A stretch of 43,529 bases of DNA from Massilia sp. ZL223 (lineage in GTDB: Bacteria; Pseudomonadota; Gammaproteobacteria; Burkholderiales; Burkholderiaceae_D): NCBI RefSeq assembly GCF_018119395.1, contig NZ_JAGPWD010000046.1, forward strand, positions 1 to 43,529, written 5' to 3'. The position numbers and the translations under genes are program-made. The notes beneath the pieces are model-generated. The model made no database searches. It saw only the letters and a program-made list of their open reading frames with translations, and was not told where the DNA came from. This document shows positions 24,318-32,627 of the stretch, piece by piece (position 1 is the first letter of the stretch; each line of letters starts with the position of its first letter).

Positions 24318-25166
24318 ATGGATAAGGTCGAGGTCGATGGGACGGAACTGGCGGTGCGACTGGCAGGCGACCGGAGCAAGCCCGCCCTGCTCCTGCTCCA
24401 CGGTTTTCCCAGCTCGTCGGCGACCTTTCGCGACGTGATCGGACCGCTGGCGCACGATTGTTTCGTCATCGCGCCGGACCTGCCAGGCTATGGAGCGTCC
24501 GAGCCGATCGAGCGCCCTACTTTCTCCCGTTTCGCGGACCTCATCGATGGTCTGCTGGAGGAGCTCGGCGTCGACAGCTTCCACCTCTACCTGCACGATT
24601 ACGGCGCCCCGGTCGGCCTTCACCTCGCCACGCGCTCCCCCGCCAGAATCCGCAGCCTGATCATCCAGAACGCCAATGCCCACCAGAGCGGCATGGGGCC
24701 GTCATGGGCGGCAACCCGAACATATTGGAAAAATCCGACATCCGAACATGAAGCCGAGGCGACCTCCCATCTGAACTTCGACGGCGTGCGCGACCAGTAC
24801 CTTGGGGGGATACCTGAGGACATCGCGCGCCGCATCGATGCGGCGCGATGGGAAGAGGACTGGCGGATCATGTCGCTGCCGGGCCGCCTGGCCTTGCAGC
24901 GGGCGCTGGTGCTCGACTACCGCAGCCATGTCGCGCGCTTCCCCGAGATCGCCGCCTACCTGGAGCGCCACCAGCCGCCGGCGCTGATGCTCTGGGGCCG
25001 GCACGACATCTTTTTCGACCTGGACGAGACCCTGTGCTGGATGCGGGCGCTGCCGCGCATGGAAGCGCACATCCTCGACGGCCCGCATTTCCTGCTGGAG
25101 ACGCATGCCGCCGAGTGCGCGGCCCTGATGCGCGCCTTCCTCAGGCGCGCAGGGATGAATCAGTAG
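24318..25166 (+). CDS. Alpha/beta hydrolase with Asp nucleophile (epoxide hydrolase/dehalogenase-like)
   Basis: The 282-residue product has the oxyanion motif HGFP (28-31). The nucleophile elbow LHDYGAPVG places Asp94 where esterases have Ser, as in the haloalkane dehalogenase and epoxide hydrolase branch. The acid is probably Asp230 in LWGRHD and the base His257 in DGPHFLL. Substrate is unknown. The start at 24318 has a perfect AGGAGGAAG ribosome binding site overlapping the end of soxR. Its 3' end overlaps the gshA 3' end by 7 bp. Linkage to SoxR suggests detoxification of, or protection from, reactive electrophiles; this is inference. Confidence 0.88.
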   Translation: MDKVEVDGTELAVRLAGDRSKPALLLLHGFPSSSATFRDVIGPLAHDCFVIAPDLPGYGASEPIERPTFSRFADLIDGLLEELGVDSFHLYLHDYGAPVGLHLATRSPARIRSLIIQNANAHQSGMGPSWAATRTYWKNPTSEHEAEATSHLNFDGVRDQYLGGIPEDIARRIDAARWEEDWRIMSLPGRLALQRALVLDYRSHVARFPEIAAYLERHQPPALMLWGRHDIFFDLDETLCWMRALPRMEAHILDGPHFLLETHAAECAALMRAFLRRAGMNQ

Positions 25167-26461
25167 ACTTCCGGATTCGGATCGGTACGCTCCAGCTCCA
25201 GCGAGGCCGCCAGCAGGCCCAGGCGCGCCACCACGCCGTAGACGTAGAAACGGTTCGGCGCCGCCGTACCCGGCTTGGCCTTGAGGTCCGGCACCGCATG
25301 CTGCTGGGCGAAGGCCAGCGGCACATACTGCGAGCCCGGCGCATTCAGGTTCTGGTCGATGCCACGCTCGGCGTGCACGCGGTAGAAGCCGCCCACCACG
25401 TAGCGGTCGATCATCATCACCACCGGCTCGGCCACCGCGTCGTTGATGCTCTCGAAAGTCGGCACGCCTTCCTGGATGATCATGTCGGTGACCGCCACGC
25501 CATCCTTGATGACCGACATCTTGCTGCGCTGGGCCGGGGTCAGGTCGCGCACCTCGCTGGCGTCCTTCACGGTCAGGATGCCCATGCCGTAGGTGCCGGC
25601 GTCGGGTTTCAGGATCACGAAGGGCTTCTGCTCCTTCATGCCGTATTCCTTGTACTTCTTCTTGATTTTCGACAGCAGCATCGAGACGTTGTCGGCCAGT
25701 TCCTCGGTGCCGACGTTCTCCTGCAGGTCGACCTCGCCGCACTTGGCGTGCAGCGGGTTCACCATCCACGGGTCGATGTCGATCAGCTTGCCGAACTTCT
25801 TGGCCACCTCGTCGAAGGCCTTCAGGTGGTTGCTCTTGCGGCGCAGCGCCCAGCCGGCGTGCAGCGGCGGCAGCAGCGACTGCTCGTGCAGGTTTTCCAG
25901 GATCGGCGGGATGCCGGCCGACAGATCGTTGTTGAGCAGGATGGTGCAGGGATCGAAGTCGGCCAGGCCCAGGCGGCGGCCGTTGGGCGAGCGCACCAGG
26001 GGCTCGATCACCAGCATATTCCCGTCCGGCAGCGCCAACGGGGTCGGCTCGGTGATTTCCGGCGACAGCGAACCGAAGCGCACGTGCAGGCCGGTCTGGC
26101 GGAAGATCTGCATCAGGCGCGCCACGTTCTGCAGGTAGAGCGGGTTGCGCGTATTGGTTTCCGGGATCAGGAGCAGGTTGCGCGCATCCGGGCAGTACTT
26201 GTCGATCGCGGCCATGGCGGCCTGCACCGTCAGCGGCAGCATCTCGGTCGCCAGGTTGTTGAAACCGCCCGGGAACAGGTTCGTATCGACCGGCGCCAGC
26301 TTGTAGCCCGCATTGCGCAGGTCCACCGAGCAGTAGAACGGCGGCGTATGCTCCTGCCACTCGAGGCGGAACCAGCGCTCGATGGCGGGCGTGGCCTCGA
26401 GGATTTTCTTTTCCAGATCGAGCAGAGGGCCGGTTTGGGCGGTGACGAGGTGCGGAACCAT
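25160..26461 (-). CDS. gshA: Glutamate-cysteine ligase, proteobacterial type IV
   Basis: GshA makes gamma-glutamylcysteine, the first step of glutathione synthesis. The 433-residue product matches the betaproteobacterial GshA group (type IV), with PPFYCSVDLRNAGYKLAPVD, TNLFPGGFNNLATEMLP, FVILKPDAGTYGMGI and MMIDRYVVGGFYRVHAERG. The start at 26461 (MVPHLVTAQTG) has AAGGACG upstream; a longer start at 26557 is less likely because it adds a Cys-rich, atypical leader. A bidirectional terminator separates it from amtB. Its pathway partner gshB is about 7.6 kb downstream, beyond a block of accessory genes. Confidence 0.95.
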   Translation of the reverse strand: MVPHLVTAQTGPLLDLEKKILEATPAIERWFRLEWQEHTPPFYCSVDLRNAGYKLAPVDTNLFPGGFNNLATEMLPLTVQAAMAAIDKYCPDARNLLLIPETNTRNPLYLQNVARLMQIFRQTGLHVRFGSLSPEITEPTPLALPDGNMLVIEPLVRSPNGRRLGLADFDPCTILLNNDLSAGIPPILENLHEQSLLPPLHAGWALRRKSNHLKAFDEVAKKFGKLIDIDPWMVNPLHAKCGEVDLQENVGTEELADNVSMLLSKIKKKYKEYGMKEQKPFVILKPDAGTYGMGILTVKDASEVRDLTPAQRSKMSVIKDGVAVTDMIIQEGVPTFESINDAVAEPVVMMIDRYVVGGFYRVHAERGIDQNLNAPGSQYVPLAFAQQHAVPDLKAKPGTAAPNRFYVYGVVARLGLLAASLELERTDPNPEVY

Positions 26462-26556
26462 GAAAGTGGACGTCCTTACAATGCGCTGCAGTGAATTGTG
26501 GCTACCGATGTGGGGGCAGACGGACAAGTTGCAAGGCCGCACGTTGCAATAACGCA

Positions 26557-26580
26557 AAAAGGCGCCCGCAGGCGCCTTTT
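26557..26580. terminator. Bidirectional terminator after amtB
   Basis: AAAAGGCGCC (26557-26566), loop CGCA, GGCGCCTTTT (26571-26580) is a perfect 10-bp stem with T-runs readable on either strand. It lies 20 bp after the amtB stop and before the gshA start, so gshA should have its own promoter rather than depend on nitrogen-controlled readthrough. Confidence 0.85.
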
Positions 26581-26599
26581 CGATACCGCCGCGCGGATA

Positions 26600-28003
26600 T
26601 CAGGAATGGTACGCCGATTCGCCGTGGCTGGTAATGTCCAAACCTTCGCGTTCCTGGTCTTCCGGCACGCGCAGTCCGATCACGACGTCGACCAGCTTGA
26701 AGGCCACGAAGGACACCAGCGCCGACCAGAAGATCGTGATGCCCACGGCCTGGGCCTGCACCCACACCTGGTTGGCGATCGAGAAATCCGGCGATGCCTT
26801 GTTGGCAACATAGTCCCAGATGCCCTGGCCGCCCAGCTGCGGCGATGCGAACACGCCGGTCAGCAGTGCGCCCAGGATGCCGCCCACGCCGTGCACGCCG
26901 AACACGTCCAGCGAGTCGTCGGCGCCCAGCAGGCGCTTCAGGCCAGTCACGCCCCACAGGCAGATGATACCAGCCAGCAAGCCGATGACCAAGGCGCCCA
27001 TCGGACCGACGAAGCCGCAGGCCGGGGTAATGGCCACCAGGCCGGACACGGCGCCCGAAGCGGCGCCCAGCATCGACGGGCGCTTCTTGAAGATCCATTC
27101 GCCGATCACCCAGGACACGGTGGCGCAGGCGGTCGCCAGCAGGGTGTTGATGAAGGCCAGTGCGGCGATGTCGCCCGCTTCCAGGGCCGAGCCGGCATTG
27201 AAGCCGAACCAGCCCACCCACAGCAGCGAGGCGCCGATCATGGTCATGACCAGGGAATGCGGGGCCATCGATTCGCGGCCATAGCCGATGCGCTTGCCGA
27301 TCACGTAGGCGCCGACCAGGCCGGCCACCGCCGCGTTGATGTGCACCACGGTCCCGCCCGCGAAGTCGAGCGCGCCCTTCTGCCACAGGTAGCCGGCGGC
27401 GTCGGTGACGCTGGCCAGGGTGGCGGCGTCCTGAATCGCATCCGGACCGGCCCAGAACCAGACCATGTGGGCGATCGGCAGGTAGCCGAAGGTGAAGAAC
27501 AGCACGACGAACAGCATCACGGCGGAGAAGCGCACGCGCTCGGCGAAGGCGCCGACGATCAGCGCGCAGGTGATGGCGGCGAAGGTGCCCTGGAAGGCGA
27601 CGAAGATGAACTCTGGGATCATCGTCTCCTTGCTGAAGGTAGCGGCCATCGAGAAGGTGCCGGCCGCGGCGTCGTAGATGCCGTTCAGCATGGCGCGGTC
27701 GAAGCCGCCGACAAAGGGAGTGCCGCCCTGGGTGAAGGCCAGCGAGTAGCCGTACACGCACCACAGCACGATGACCAGCGCGAAGATGGTGAAGACCTGC
27801 ATCAGGATCGACAGCATGTTCTTGGCGCGCACCAGGCCGCCGTAGAACAGGGCCAGGCCCGGGATCGACATCATGATGACCAGCAAGGTGGCGACGAACA
27901 TCCAGGCGGTGTCGCCCTTGTTGACGGCGGGCGCGGCCCAGGCGGGCAGCGCTGCGCCGAGGCCGAGGGCGGCGGCCAGGATGGTGCTCAGGATTCGCTT
28001 CAT
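26600..28003 (-). CDS. amtB: Ammonium transporter AmtB
   Basis: AmtB is the trimeric inner-membrane ammonium channel. The 467-residue product has a cleavable signal peptide (MKRILSTILAAALGLGAALP...AWA), then eleven predicted membrane segments. Both pore histidines are recognisable, in APHSLVMTMIG and in FGVHGVGGILGALLTG. The Phe-gate region and the C-terminal tail that binds P-II (LRVPEDQEREGLDITSHGE) are present. It follows glnK after 12 bp, the universal pairing by which GlnK blocks AmtB when nitrogen is ample. Confidence 0.97.
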   Translation of the reverse strand: MKRILSTILAAALGLGAALPAWAAPAVNKGDTAWMFVATLLVIMMSIPGLALFYGGLVRAKNMLSILMQVFTIFALVIVLWCVYGYSLAFTQGGTPFVGGFDRAMLNGIYDAAAGTFSMAATFSKETMIPEFIFVAFQGTFAAITCALIVGAFAERVRFSAVMLFVVLFFTFGYLPIAHMVWFWAGPDAIQDAATLASVTDAAGYLWQKGALDFAGGTVVHINAAVAGLVGAYVIGKRIGYGRESMAPHSLVMTMIGASLLWVGWFGFNAGSALEAGDIAALAFINTLLATACATVSWVIGEWIFKKRPSMLGAASGAVSGLVAITPACGFVGPMGALVIGLLAGIICLWGVTGLKRLLGADDSLDVFGVHGVGGILGALLTGVFASPQLGGQGIWDYVANKASPDFSIANQVWVQAQAVGITIFWSALVSFVAFKLVDVVIGLRVPEDQEREGLDITSHGESAYHS

Positions 28004-28015
28004 GGGAGTGTCCTC

Positions 28016-28354
28016 TTACAGTGCTTCGTTGCCGGTCTCGCCGGTACGGATACGGATGACCTGGTTGAGGTCGGCGACGAAGATCTTGCCGTCGCCGATC
28101 TTGCCGGTGCGGGCCGCGCTCTGGATGGCGTCGATCACCTGGTCGACCACGGCGTCGTCCACGGCCGCCTCGATCTTGATCTTGGGCAGGAAATCGACCA
28201 CGTACTCAGCGCCGCGGTACAGCTCGGTATGGCCTTTCTGGCGGCCGAAGCCCTTCACTTCGGTCACGGTCATGCCCTGCACGTTGATTTCCGACAGCGC
28301 TTCGCGCACCTCGTCGAGCTTGAAGGGCTTGATGATGGCAGTAATCATTTTCAT
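28016..28354 (-). CDS. glnK: Nitrogen regulatory protein P-II (GlnK-type)
   Basis: P-II proteins integrate ATP/ADP, 2-oxoglutarate and uridylylation to control nitrogen uptake and assimilation. The 112-residue product carries the T-loop with the uridylylated Tyr51 (RGAEYVVDFLPK) and the B/C-loop motifs (KIGDGKIFV, IRIRTGETGNEAL). It is called GlnK rather than GlnB because it is directly linked to amtB. torF lies 19 bp upstream and amtB 12 bp downstream, so the three form one operon under the sigma-54 element at 29191-29206. Confidence 0.96.
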   Translation of the reverse strand: MKMITAIIKPFKLDEVREALSEINVQGMTVTEVKGFGRQKGHTELYRGAEYVVDFLPKIKIEAAVDDAVVDQVIDAIQSAARTGKIGDGKIFVADLNQVIRIRTGETGNEAL

Positions 28355-28373
28355 GGCTTAGCCTCTTTTGCGA

Positions 28374-29114
28374 TCAAAACGTTTTCGACAGGGTCAGCAC
28401 GGCGGCCGACTTGCCGAGGTTCTTGCCTTCCGGGCTCAGGTAGGCCTCGGTGTTGGCCTTGATCCAGGCCAGCGACAGGGTGGCCACGCCGAAGTCCTTG
28501 GTCACGCCGACCTTGTAGTCGGTGTACGAGAAGGCGCTGTTGTTCTCGACGCGCTGGCGGCCGACGTGCAGGTTGACGATGAAGCCGTTGCCGGCGTCGA
28601 CATCGGCGCCGACGTCCAGGTAGCCGCTGCGCTTGCTGTCGGCGGTGCCGAACAGGTTGGTGGTCGAGTGCGAGTACTTGACGTAGGCCGGGCCGAAGCC
28701 CAGGCGGCCGTAGAGCTCGAAGGTGTTGGCGCGCGGATTCAGGCCGTTGTCCGGGTAGTAGTAATACAGGCCGCCGACGTCGTAGCTGACAGCCTCGGTC
28801 AGCTGGCCGCGCTTGCCGCCGTAGATATCCCATTCGATGTTGCCGTCGCCGCCCAGGTCCTTGGTCCACTTGATGGTGGACAGCCAGGTGCCGACGTACA
28901 GGCCGGTCGGGCCGTGCACGTAGTCGACGCCGCCCTGCAGGGCCGGGTCGAGACGGGTCTGCGACAGGCCGCGGTAGCGGTAGTCGCTGGTGATGGCCGC
29001 GTTGTAGCTCACCTGATGTTCGGCGGGTTGTTCCTGCGCCAGGGCCGGGACGCTGGAGAGACCCAGGACCGCCAGGCCGACTGCTGCTGCGCATTGCTTC
29101 AGATTGCACTTCAT
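28374..29114 (-). CDS. TorF-family putative outer-membrane porin
   Basis: The 246-residue product has a signal peptide (cleavage after SVPALAQ) and a sequence of amphipathic beta strands ending in Phe (AVLTLSKTF), as expected for an outer-membrane barrel. The blocks SYNAAITSDYRYRGLSQTR and GLYVGTWLSTIKW are typical of the Gcw_chp/TorF family. It heads the torF-glnK-amtB operon, so a role in passage of nitrogen compounds across the outer membrane is plausible, though the family's substrate is not settled. Confidence 0.9.
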   Translation of the reverse strand: MKCNLKQCAAAVGLAVLGLSSVPALAQEQPAEHQVSYNAAITSDYRYRGLSQTRLDPALQGGVDYVHGPTGLYVGTWLSTIKWTKDLGGDGNIEWDIYGGKRGQLTEAVSYDVGGLYYYYPDNGLNPRANTFELYGRLGFGPAYVKYSHSTTNLFGTADSKRSGYLDVGADVDAGNGFIVNLHVGRQRVENNSAFSYTDYKVGVTKDFGVATLSLAWIKANTEAYLSPEGKNLGKSAAVLTLSKTF

Positions 29115-29190
29115 GACAAACCCCCTCAGTTTGAACGGTTGCTGCCGTTGCGGTTTACAATTCTGTTATTGCTGCATTCACACTACGTTT

Positions 29191-29206
29191 AGCAGGATGC
29201 GTGCCA
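29191..29206 (-). promoter_or_regulatory. Sigma-54 (-24/-12) promoter of torF-glnK-amtB
   Basis: On the minus strand TGGCACGCATCCTGCT matches the RpoN consensus TGGCACG-N4-TTGCW at all but one position. The invariant GG and GC are separated by exactly 10 bp. It lies about 75 bp upstream of the torF ATG. Confidence 0.85.
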
Positions 29207-29339
29207 GCTCATAACGATGGGAAAGAGGCTTGTTTTTCGGGCCAGCTGCCCCACATTTGCTGTGAAACACCAAGATCGGCCGCACCATGCGCGAGCGGCG
29301 CGGCGATGTTGCAACCCATGCGCACCAAATCAGGCTGCC

Positions 29340-29358
29340 GCGCACCGTTGTGGTGCGC
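29340..29358. promoter_or_regulatory. NtrC-type binding dyad
   Basis: GCGCACC (29340-29346), 5 bp, GGTGCGC (29352-29358) is a perfect dyad matching the NtrC site pattern GCACC-N5-GGTGC. It lies about 140 bp upstream of the sigma-54 element, a usual enhancer distance. A weaker half site (TGCGCACC at 29319-29326) is about 20 bp away. The dyad is also just 31 bp before the ubiK start on the plus strand. Confidence 0.75.
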
Positions 29359-29389
29359 ACAGCCCGGCCTTACCAAGGAAACCCAGGAT

Positions 29390-29701
29390 ATGAACAACTT
29401 CTTCAACGACTTGCAGGGCAAGATCAACCAGGCGCTGGAAAGCGGACCGGCCAAGGACATCGAGCGCAACGTCAAGGCGGTGATGACCCAGGGCTTCGCC
29501 AAGCTGGACCTGGTCACCCGCGAGGAGTTCGATATCCAGGCCCAGGTGCTGGCCAAGACCCGCGCCAAGCTCGAAGCGCTCGAGCAGCGCGTGATTGAGC
29601 TGGAAGCACGCCTGGCGACCCAGTCCACGGCCTCCGCCGCCACCGCGGCCCAGGCCGAGACGCCGCACATCATCACGCCGCCGAATCTCGACAAGCAGTA
29701 A
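29390..29701 (+). CDS. ubiK: Ubiquinone biosynthesis accessory factor UbiK
   Basis: UbiK (BMFP/YqiC family) is a small coiled-coil protein that helps assemble the aerobic ubiquinone complex with UbiJ. The 103-residue product begins MNNFFNDLQGKINQALESGP and has a long C-terminal coiled coil (EEFDIQAQVLAKTRAKLEAL-EQRVIELEARL) followed by a low-complexity Ala/Thr tail. The start at 29390 is preceded by AAGGAAACCCAGG; the longer open frame has no family support. It is divergent from torF, and its short upstream region contains the NtrC-type dyad. Confidence 0.92.
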   Translation: MNNFFNDLQGKINQALESGPAKDIERNVKAVMTQGFAKLDLVTREEFDIQAQVLAKTRAKLEALEQRVIELEARLATQSTASAATAAQAETPHIITPPNLDKQ

Positions 29702-29740
29702 CACGTGCCTCCGGCATTCATGGAACAGCGGGAGCTTGTC

Positions 29741-32215
29741 ATGAATGCGAAAGACAAGGTGAACGGTACGCTGGCGCCCCAGGAGGTGTCGCTGGACGTG
29801 CTGCGCGAGAAATACGCCAAGGGGGATGAGCGGACCATCGCCGACGTGCGCGCCCGGGTGGCGCGCGCGCTGGCCCTGCTCGAACCGGCGCCCAAGCGCG
29901 CCGAATGCGAGCGGCGCTTTCTGTGGGCCCAGGAACAGGGCTTCGTGCCCGCCGGCCGCATCAACTCGGCCGCCGGCCTGCAGTTGCAGGCCACCCTGAT
30001 CAACTGCTTCGTCCAGCCGGTGGGCGACTCCATCTCCGGGGTCGACGGCGGCCTGCCCGGCATCTATACCGCCCTGTCCGAGGCCGCCGAGACCATGCGC
30101 CGCGGCGGCGGCGTGGGCTATGACTTCAGCGCCATCCGCCCCATGGGCAGCAAGGTGCGCGGCACCGCCTCGCGTGCCTCCGGGCCGGTCTCCTACATGG
30201 AAGTGTTCGACGCCTCCTGCCGCACGGTGGAATCGGCCGGCGCGCGGCGCGGCGCCCAGATGGGCGTGCTGCGCATCGACCATCCCGACATCGAACGCTT
30301 CATCGCCGCCAAGGACCTGGGGGCGCTCACCAACTTCAACATCTCGGTCGGCGTCCTTGATTCCTTCATGCGTGCGGTGGAAGACGACGCCACCTTCGAA
30401 CTGGTGCACCGCGCCGAGCCGGGCGACGAAGACCAGGCGGCCGGCGCTCGCCGGCGCGAGGACGGGCTGTGGGTCTACCGCGAGGTGCGCGCCCGCGTGT
30501 TGTGGGAACAGGTGATGCTGTCGACCTACGACCATGCCGAGCCAGGCGTGCTGTTCGTCGACCGCATGAACGCCGAGAACAACCTCTGGTACTGCGAAGA
30601 GCTGAACGCCACCAATCCCTGCGGCGAGCAGCCGTTGCCCGCCTACGGCTGCTGCGACCTCGGCTCGCTCAACCTCACTTGCTTCGTCGAGCGGCCCTTT
30701 TCCGACGACGCCGGCTTCGATTTCGCGCGCCTGCGCGAAGTCGCCACGGTGGCCGTGCGCATGCTCGACCTGGTGCTGGACGCCACCGAATGGCCCCTGC
30801 CCCAGCAGGCCGCCGAGTCGCGCGCCAAGCGCCGCATCGGGCTCGGCTTCCTCGGCCTGGGCAGCGCCCTGGTGATGCTGGGGCTGCGCTACGACTCAGA
30901 CCAAGGGCGCGCCATGGCCGCCCGCATCGCCGAGACCATGCGCGACGCCGCCTACGCGGCCTCGGTGGAGCTGGCGCGCGAGAAAGGCGCCTTCCCGCTG
31001 TTCGACGCCGACCACTACCTGCGCGGGCAGTTCGTCAGCCGGCTGCCGCAGGTGCTGCTCGACGCGATCCGCGTGCATGGCATCCGCAATTCGCACCTGC
31101 TGTCGATCGCACCCACCGGCACCATCTCGCTGGCCTTTGCCGACAATGCCTCGAACGGCATCGAGCCTCCGTATGCGTGGCGCTACCAGCGCAAGAAGCG
31201 CACGGCCGACGGCGGCACGCGCAGCTACGAGGTGCTCGACCACGCCTGGCGGCTGTATCGCCAGCTGGGACACGATCCCGAAGTGGGCCTGCCGCCGCAG
31301 TTCGTGACCGCGCTCGAGATGCGCGCCATCGACCACCTGCGCATGGTGGAGGCGGTGCAGCCCTTCGTCGACACGGCGATCTCGAAGACCGTCAACGTGC
31401 CGGAGGATTATCCCTACGACGACTTCCGCGACCTGTACAGCCAGGCCTGGCATGCGGGACTGAAGGGACTGGCCACCTATCGCCCGAACACGGTACTGGG
31501 CAGCGTGCTGTCGACGACACCCGCGCCGGCGCCGGCAGCGCATCCGGCGCCGGACGACGACCCGCTGCTCAAGCGCTTCGAGCGCCGGCCTTTGGGCGAG
31601 CTGGAATCGGTTACCTCCAAGATCGAGTATTCGACCCAGGAAGGCCGCAAGAGCGCCTACCTGACGGTGAGCTTCATCCGCACCGAGGGCCATTGGGAAG
31701 GCCAGCCGGTGACCATCGAGCGTCCTTTCGAGTTCTTCATGCCCGGCAACCAGCGCACCGGCGGCCACCAGTGGATCACGGCCTCGATGCGCCTGCTGTC
31801 GATGGTGGCGCGCGCCGGCGGGCCGATCGCCAAGGCCCTGGCCGACATGCGCGAGGTGGTCTGGGAAAAGGGCCCGGTGCGCTGCGGCCACCTGACGCGC
31901 GAGGATGGCGTGCAGGTGCCGGTCTACCACGACTCGGAAGTGGCGGCGATCGCCTTCATGCTGCAGCGGATCCTGATCCGGCGCGGCTTCCTCGACGCCC
32001 TCGGCAACCAGGCGCCGGTCGGGGACCTGGCGCGCGCCTTCTCCGAACGCGGCGGCGCGCCGATGCCGGAGGCCGCGCCGCAGCCGCCCACGTCCAGCGG
32101 CGCCCTGCCCGTCGCCACCGGCGCCAAATGTCCGGAGTGCGGGGCGCGCGCCTTGCGCAAGGTGGACGGCTGCACGCGCTGCGACGAGTGCCATTACGTC
32201 GGCGAATGCGGCTGA
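29741..32215 (+). CDS. nrdJ: Adenosylcobalamin-dependent (class II) ribonucleotide reductase
   Basis: This enzyme reduces ribonucleotides using an adenosylcobalamin-derived radical and works with or without oxygen. The 824-residue product has the active-site trio Asn292-X-Cys294-X-Glu296 in NPCGEQPLPAYGCCDLGSLN, the partner Cys in LINCFVQPVGD, and SIAPTGTISLAFADNASNGI. A C-terminal zinc-ribbon-like Cys cluster (CPECGARAL...CDECHYVGEC) is typical of the NrdJ type. The start at 29741 has GGAG at good spacing; upstream GTG (29705) and ATG (29720) have none. It lies 39 bp after ubiK. No cobalamin riboswitch is seen upstream. Confidence 0.93.
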   Translation: MNAKDKVNGTLAPQEVSLDVLREKYAKGDERTIADVRARVARALALLEPAPKRAECERRFLWAQEQGFVPAGRINSAAGLQLQATLINCFVQPVGDSISGVDGGLPGIYTALSEAAETMRRGGGVGYDFSAIRPMGSKVRGTASRASGPVSYMEVFDASCRTVESAGARRGAQMGVLRIDHPDIERFIAAKDLGALTNFNISVGVLDSFMRAVEDDATFELVHRAEPGDEDQAAGARRREDGLWVYREVRARVLWEQVMLSTYDHAEPGVLFVDRMNAENNLWYCEELNATNPCGEQPLPAYGCCDLGSLNLTCFVERPFSDDAGFDFARLREVATVAVRMLDLVLDATEWPLPQQAAESRAKRRIGLGFLGLGSALVMLGLRYDSDQGRAMAARIAETMRDAAYAASVELAREKGAFPLFDADHYLRGQFVSRLPQVLLDAIRVHGIRNSHLLSIAPTGTISLAFADNASNGIEPPYAWRYQRKKRTADGGTRSYEVLDHAWRLYRQLGHDPEVGLPPQFVTALEMRAIDHLRMVEAVQPFVDTAISKTVNVPEDYPYDDFRDLYSQAWHAGLKGLATYRPNTVLGSVLSTTPAPAPAAHPAPDDDPLLKRFERRPLGELESVTSKIEYSTQEGRKSAYLTVSFIRTEGHWEGQPVTIERPFEFFMPGNQRTGGHQWITASMRLLSMVARAGGPIAKALADMREVVWEKGPVRCGHLTREDGVQVPVYHDSEVAAIAFMLQRILIRRGFLDALGNQAPVGDLARAFSERGGAPMPEAAPQPPTSSGALPVATGAKCPECGARALRKVDGCTRCDECHYVGECG

Positions 32216-32246
32216 CTGCAGCCGGCGGCTCAGGCATACTGGGCGG

Positions 32247-32627
32247 ATGAGCTATCTCGCCCTTAAACACCTGCACATGAGCTTTGCCGTCCTGAGCGGC
32301 AGCTTCTTCCTGATTCGCGGCCTGTGGATGCTGGCCGGCTCGGCGCGCCTGCAGCAGCGCTGGGTGAAGATCGCCCCGCACATCGTCGACACGCTGCTAC
32401 TCGCCAGCGCCATCGGCCTGGCCGCCTGGAGCCGCCAGTATCCTTTCGTGGCGCCCTGGCTCACGGCCAAGGTGCTGGCGCTGGTGGCCTACATCGTGCT
32501 TGGCACGATCGCCCTCAAGCGCGGGCGCACGCCGCAGGTGCGCCTGGCCGCCTTCATCGCGGCGCTGGCCTGCTTCTTCTACATCGTTGCGGTCGCCGTC
32601 ACCAAGAACCCGCTCGTCATCGCATGA
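32247..32627 (+). CDS. SirB2-family membrane protein
   Basis: The 126-residue product has four hydrophobic segments and matches SirB2 (LKHLHMSFAVLSGSFFLIRG at the start, IAPHIVDTLLLASAIGLAAW in the middle). Despite its historical name, SirB2 has no proven role in virulence regulation; it is a small inner-membrane protein of unknown function. It starts 31 bp after nrdJ, so cotranscription is likely. Its 3' end overlaps the acyltransferase 3' end by 11 bp on the other strand. Confidence 0.88.
   Translation: MSYLALKHLHMSFAVLSGSFFLIRGLWMLAGSARLQQRWVKIAPHIVDTLLLASAIGLAAWSRQYPFVAPWLTAKVLALVAYIVLGTIALKRGRTPQVRLAAFIAALACFFYIVAVAVTKNPLVIA

Noticed and set aside
26498..28462. 654-codon plus-strand frame opposite amtB and glnK
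   Set aside because: Shadow frame; amtB and glnK have diagnostic pore and T-loop residues.
29702..29740. Cobalamin riboswitch before nrdJ
   Set aside because: Only 39 bp separate ubiK and nrdJ, far too short for a cobalamin riboswitch, and no B12-box was seen.
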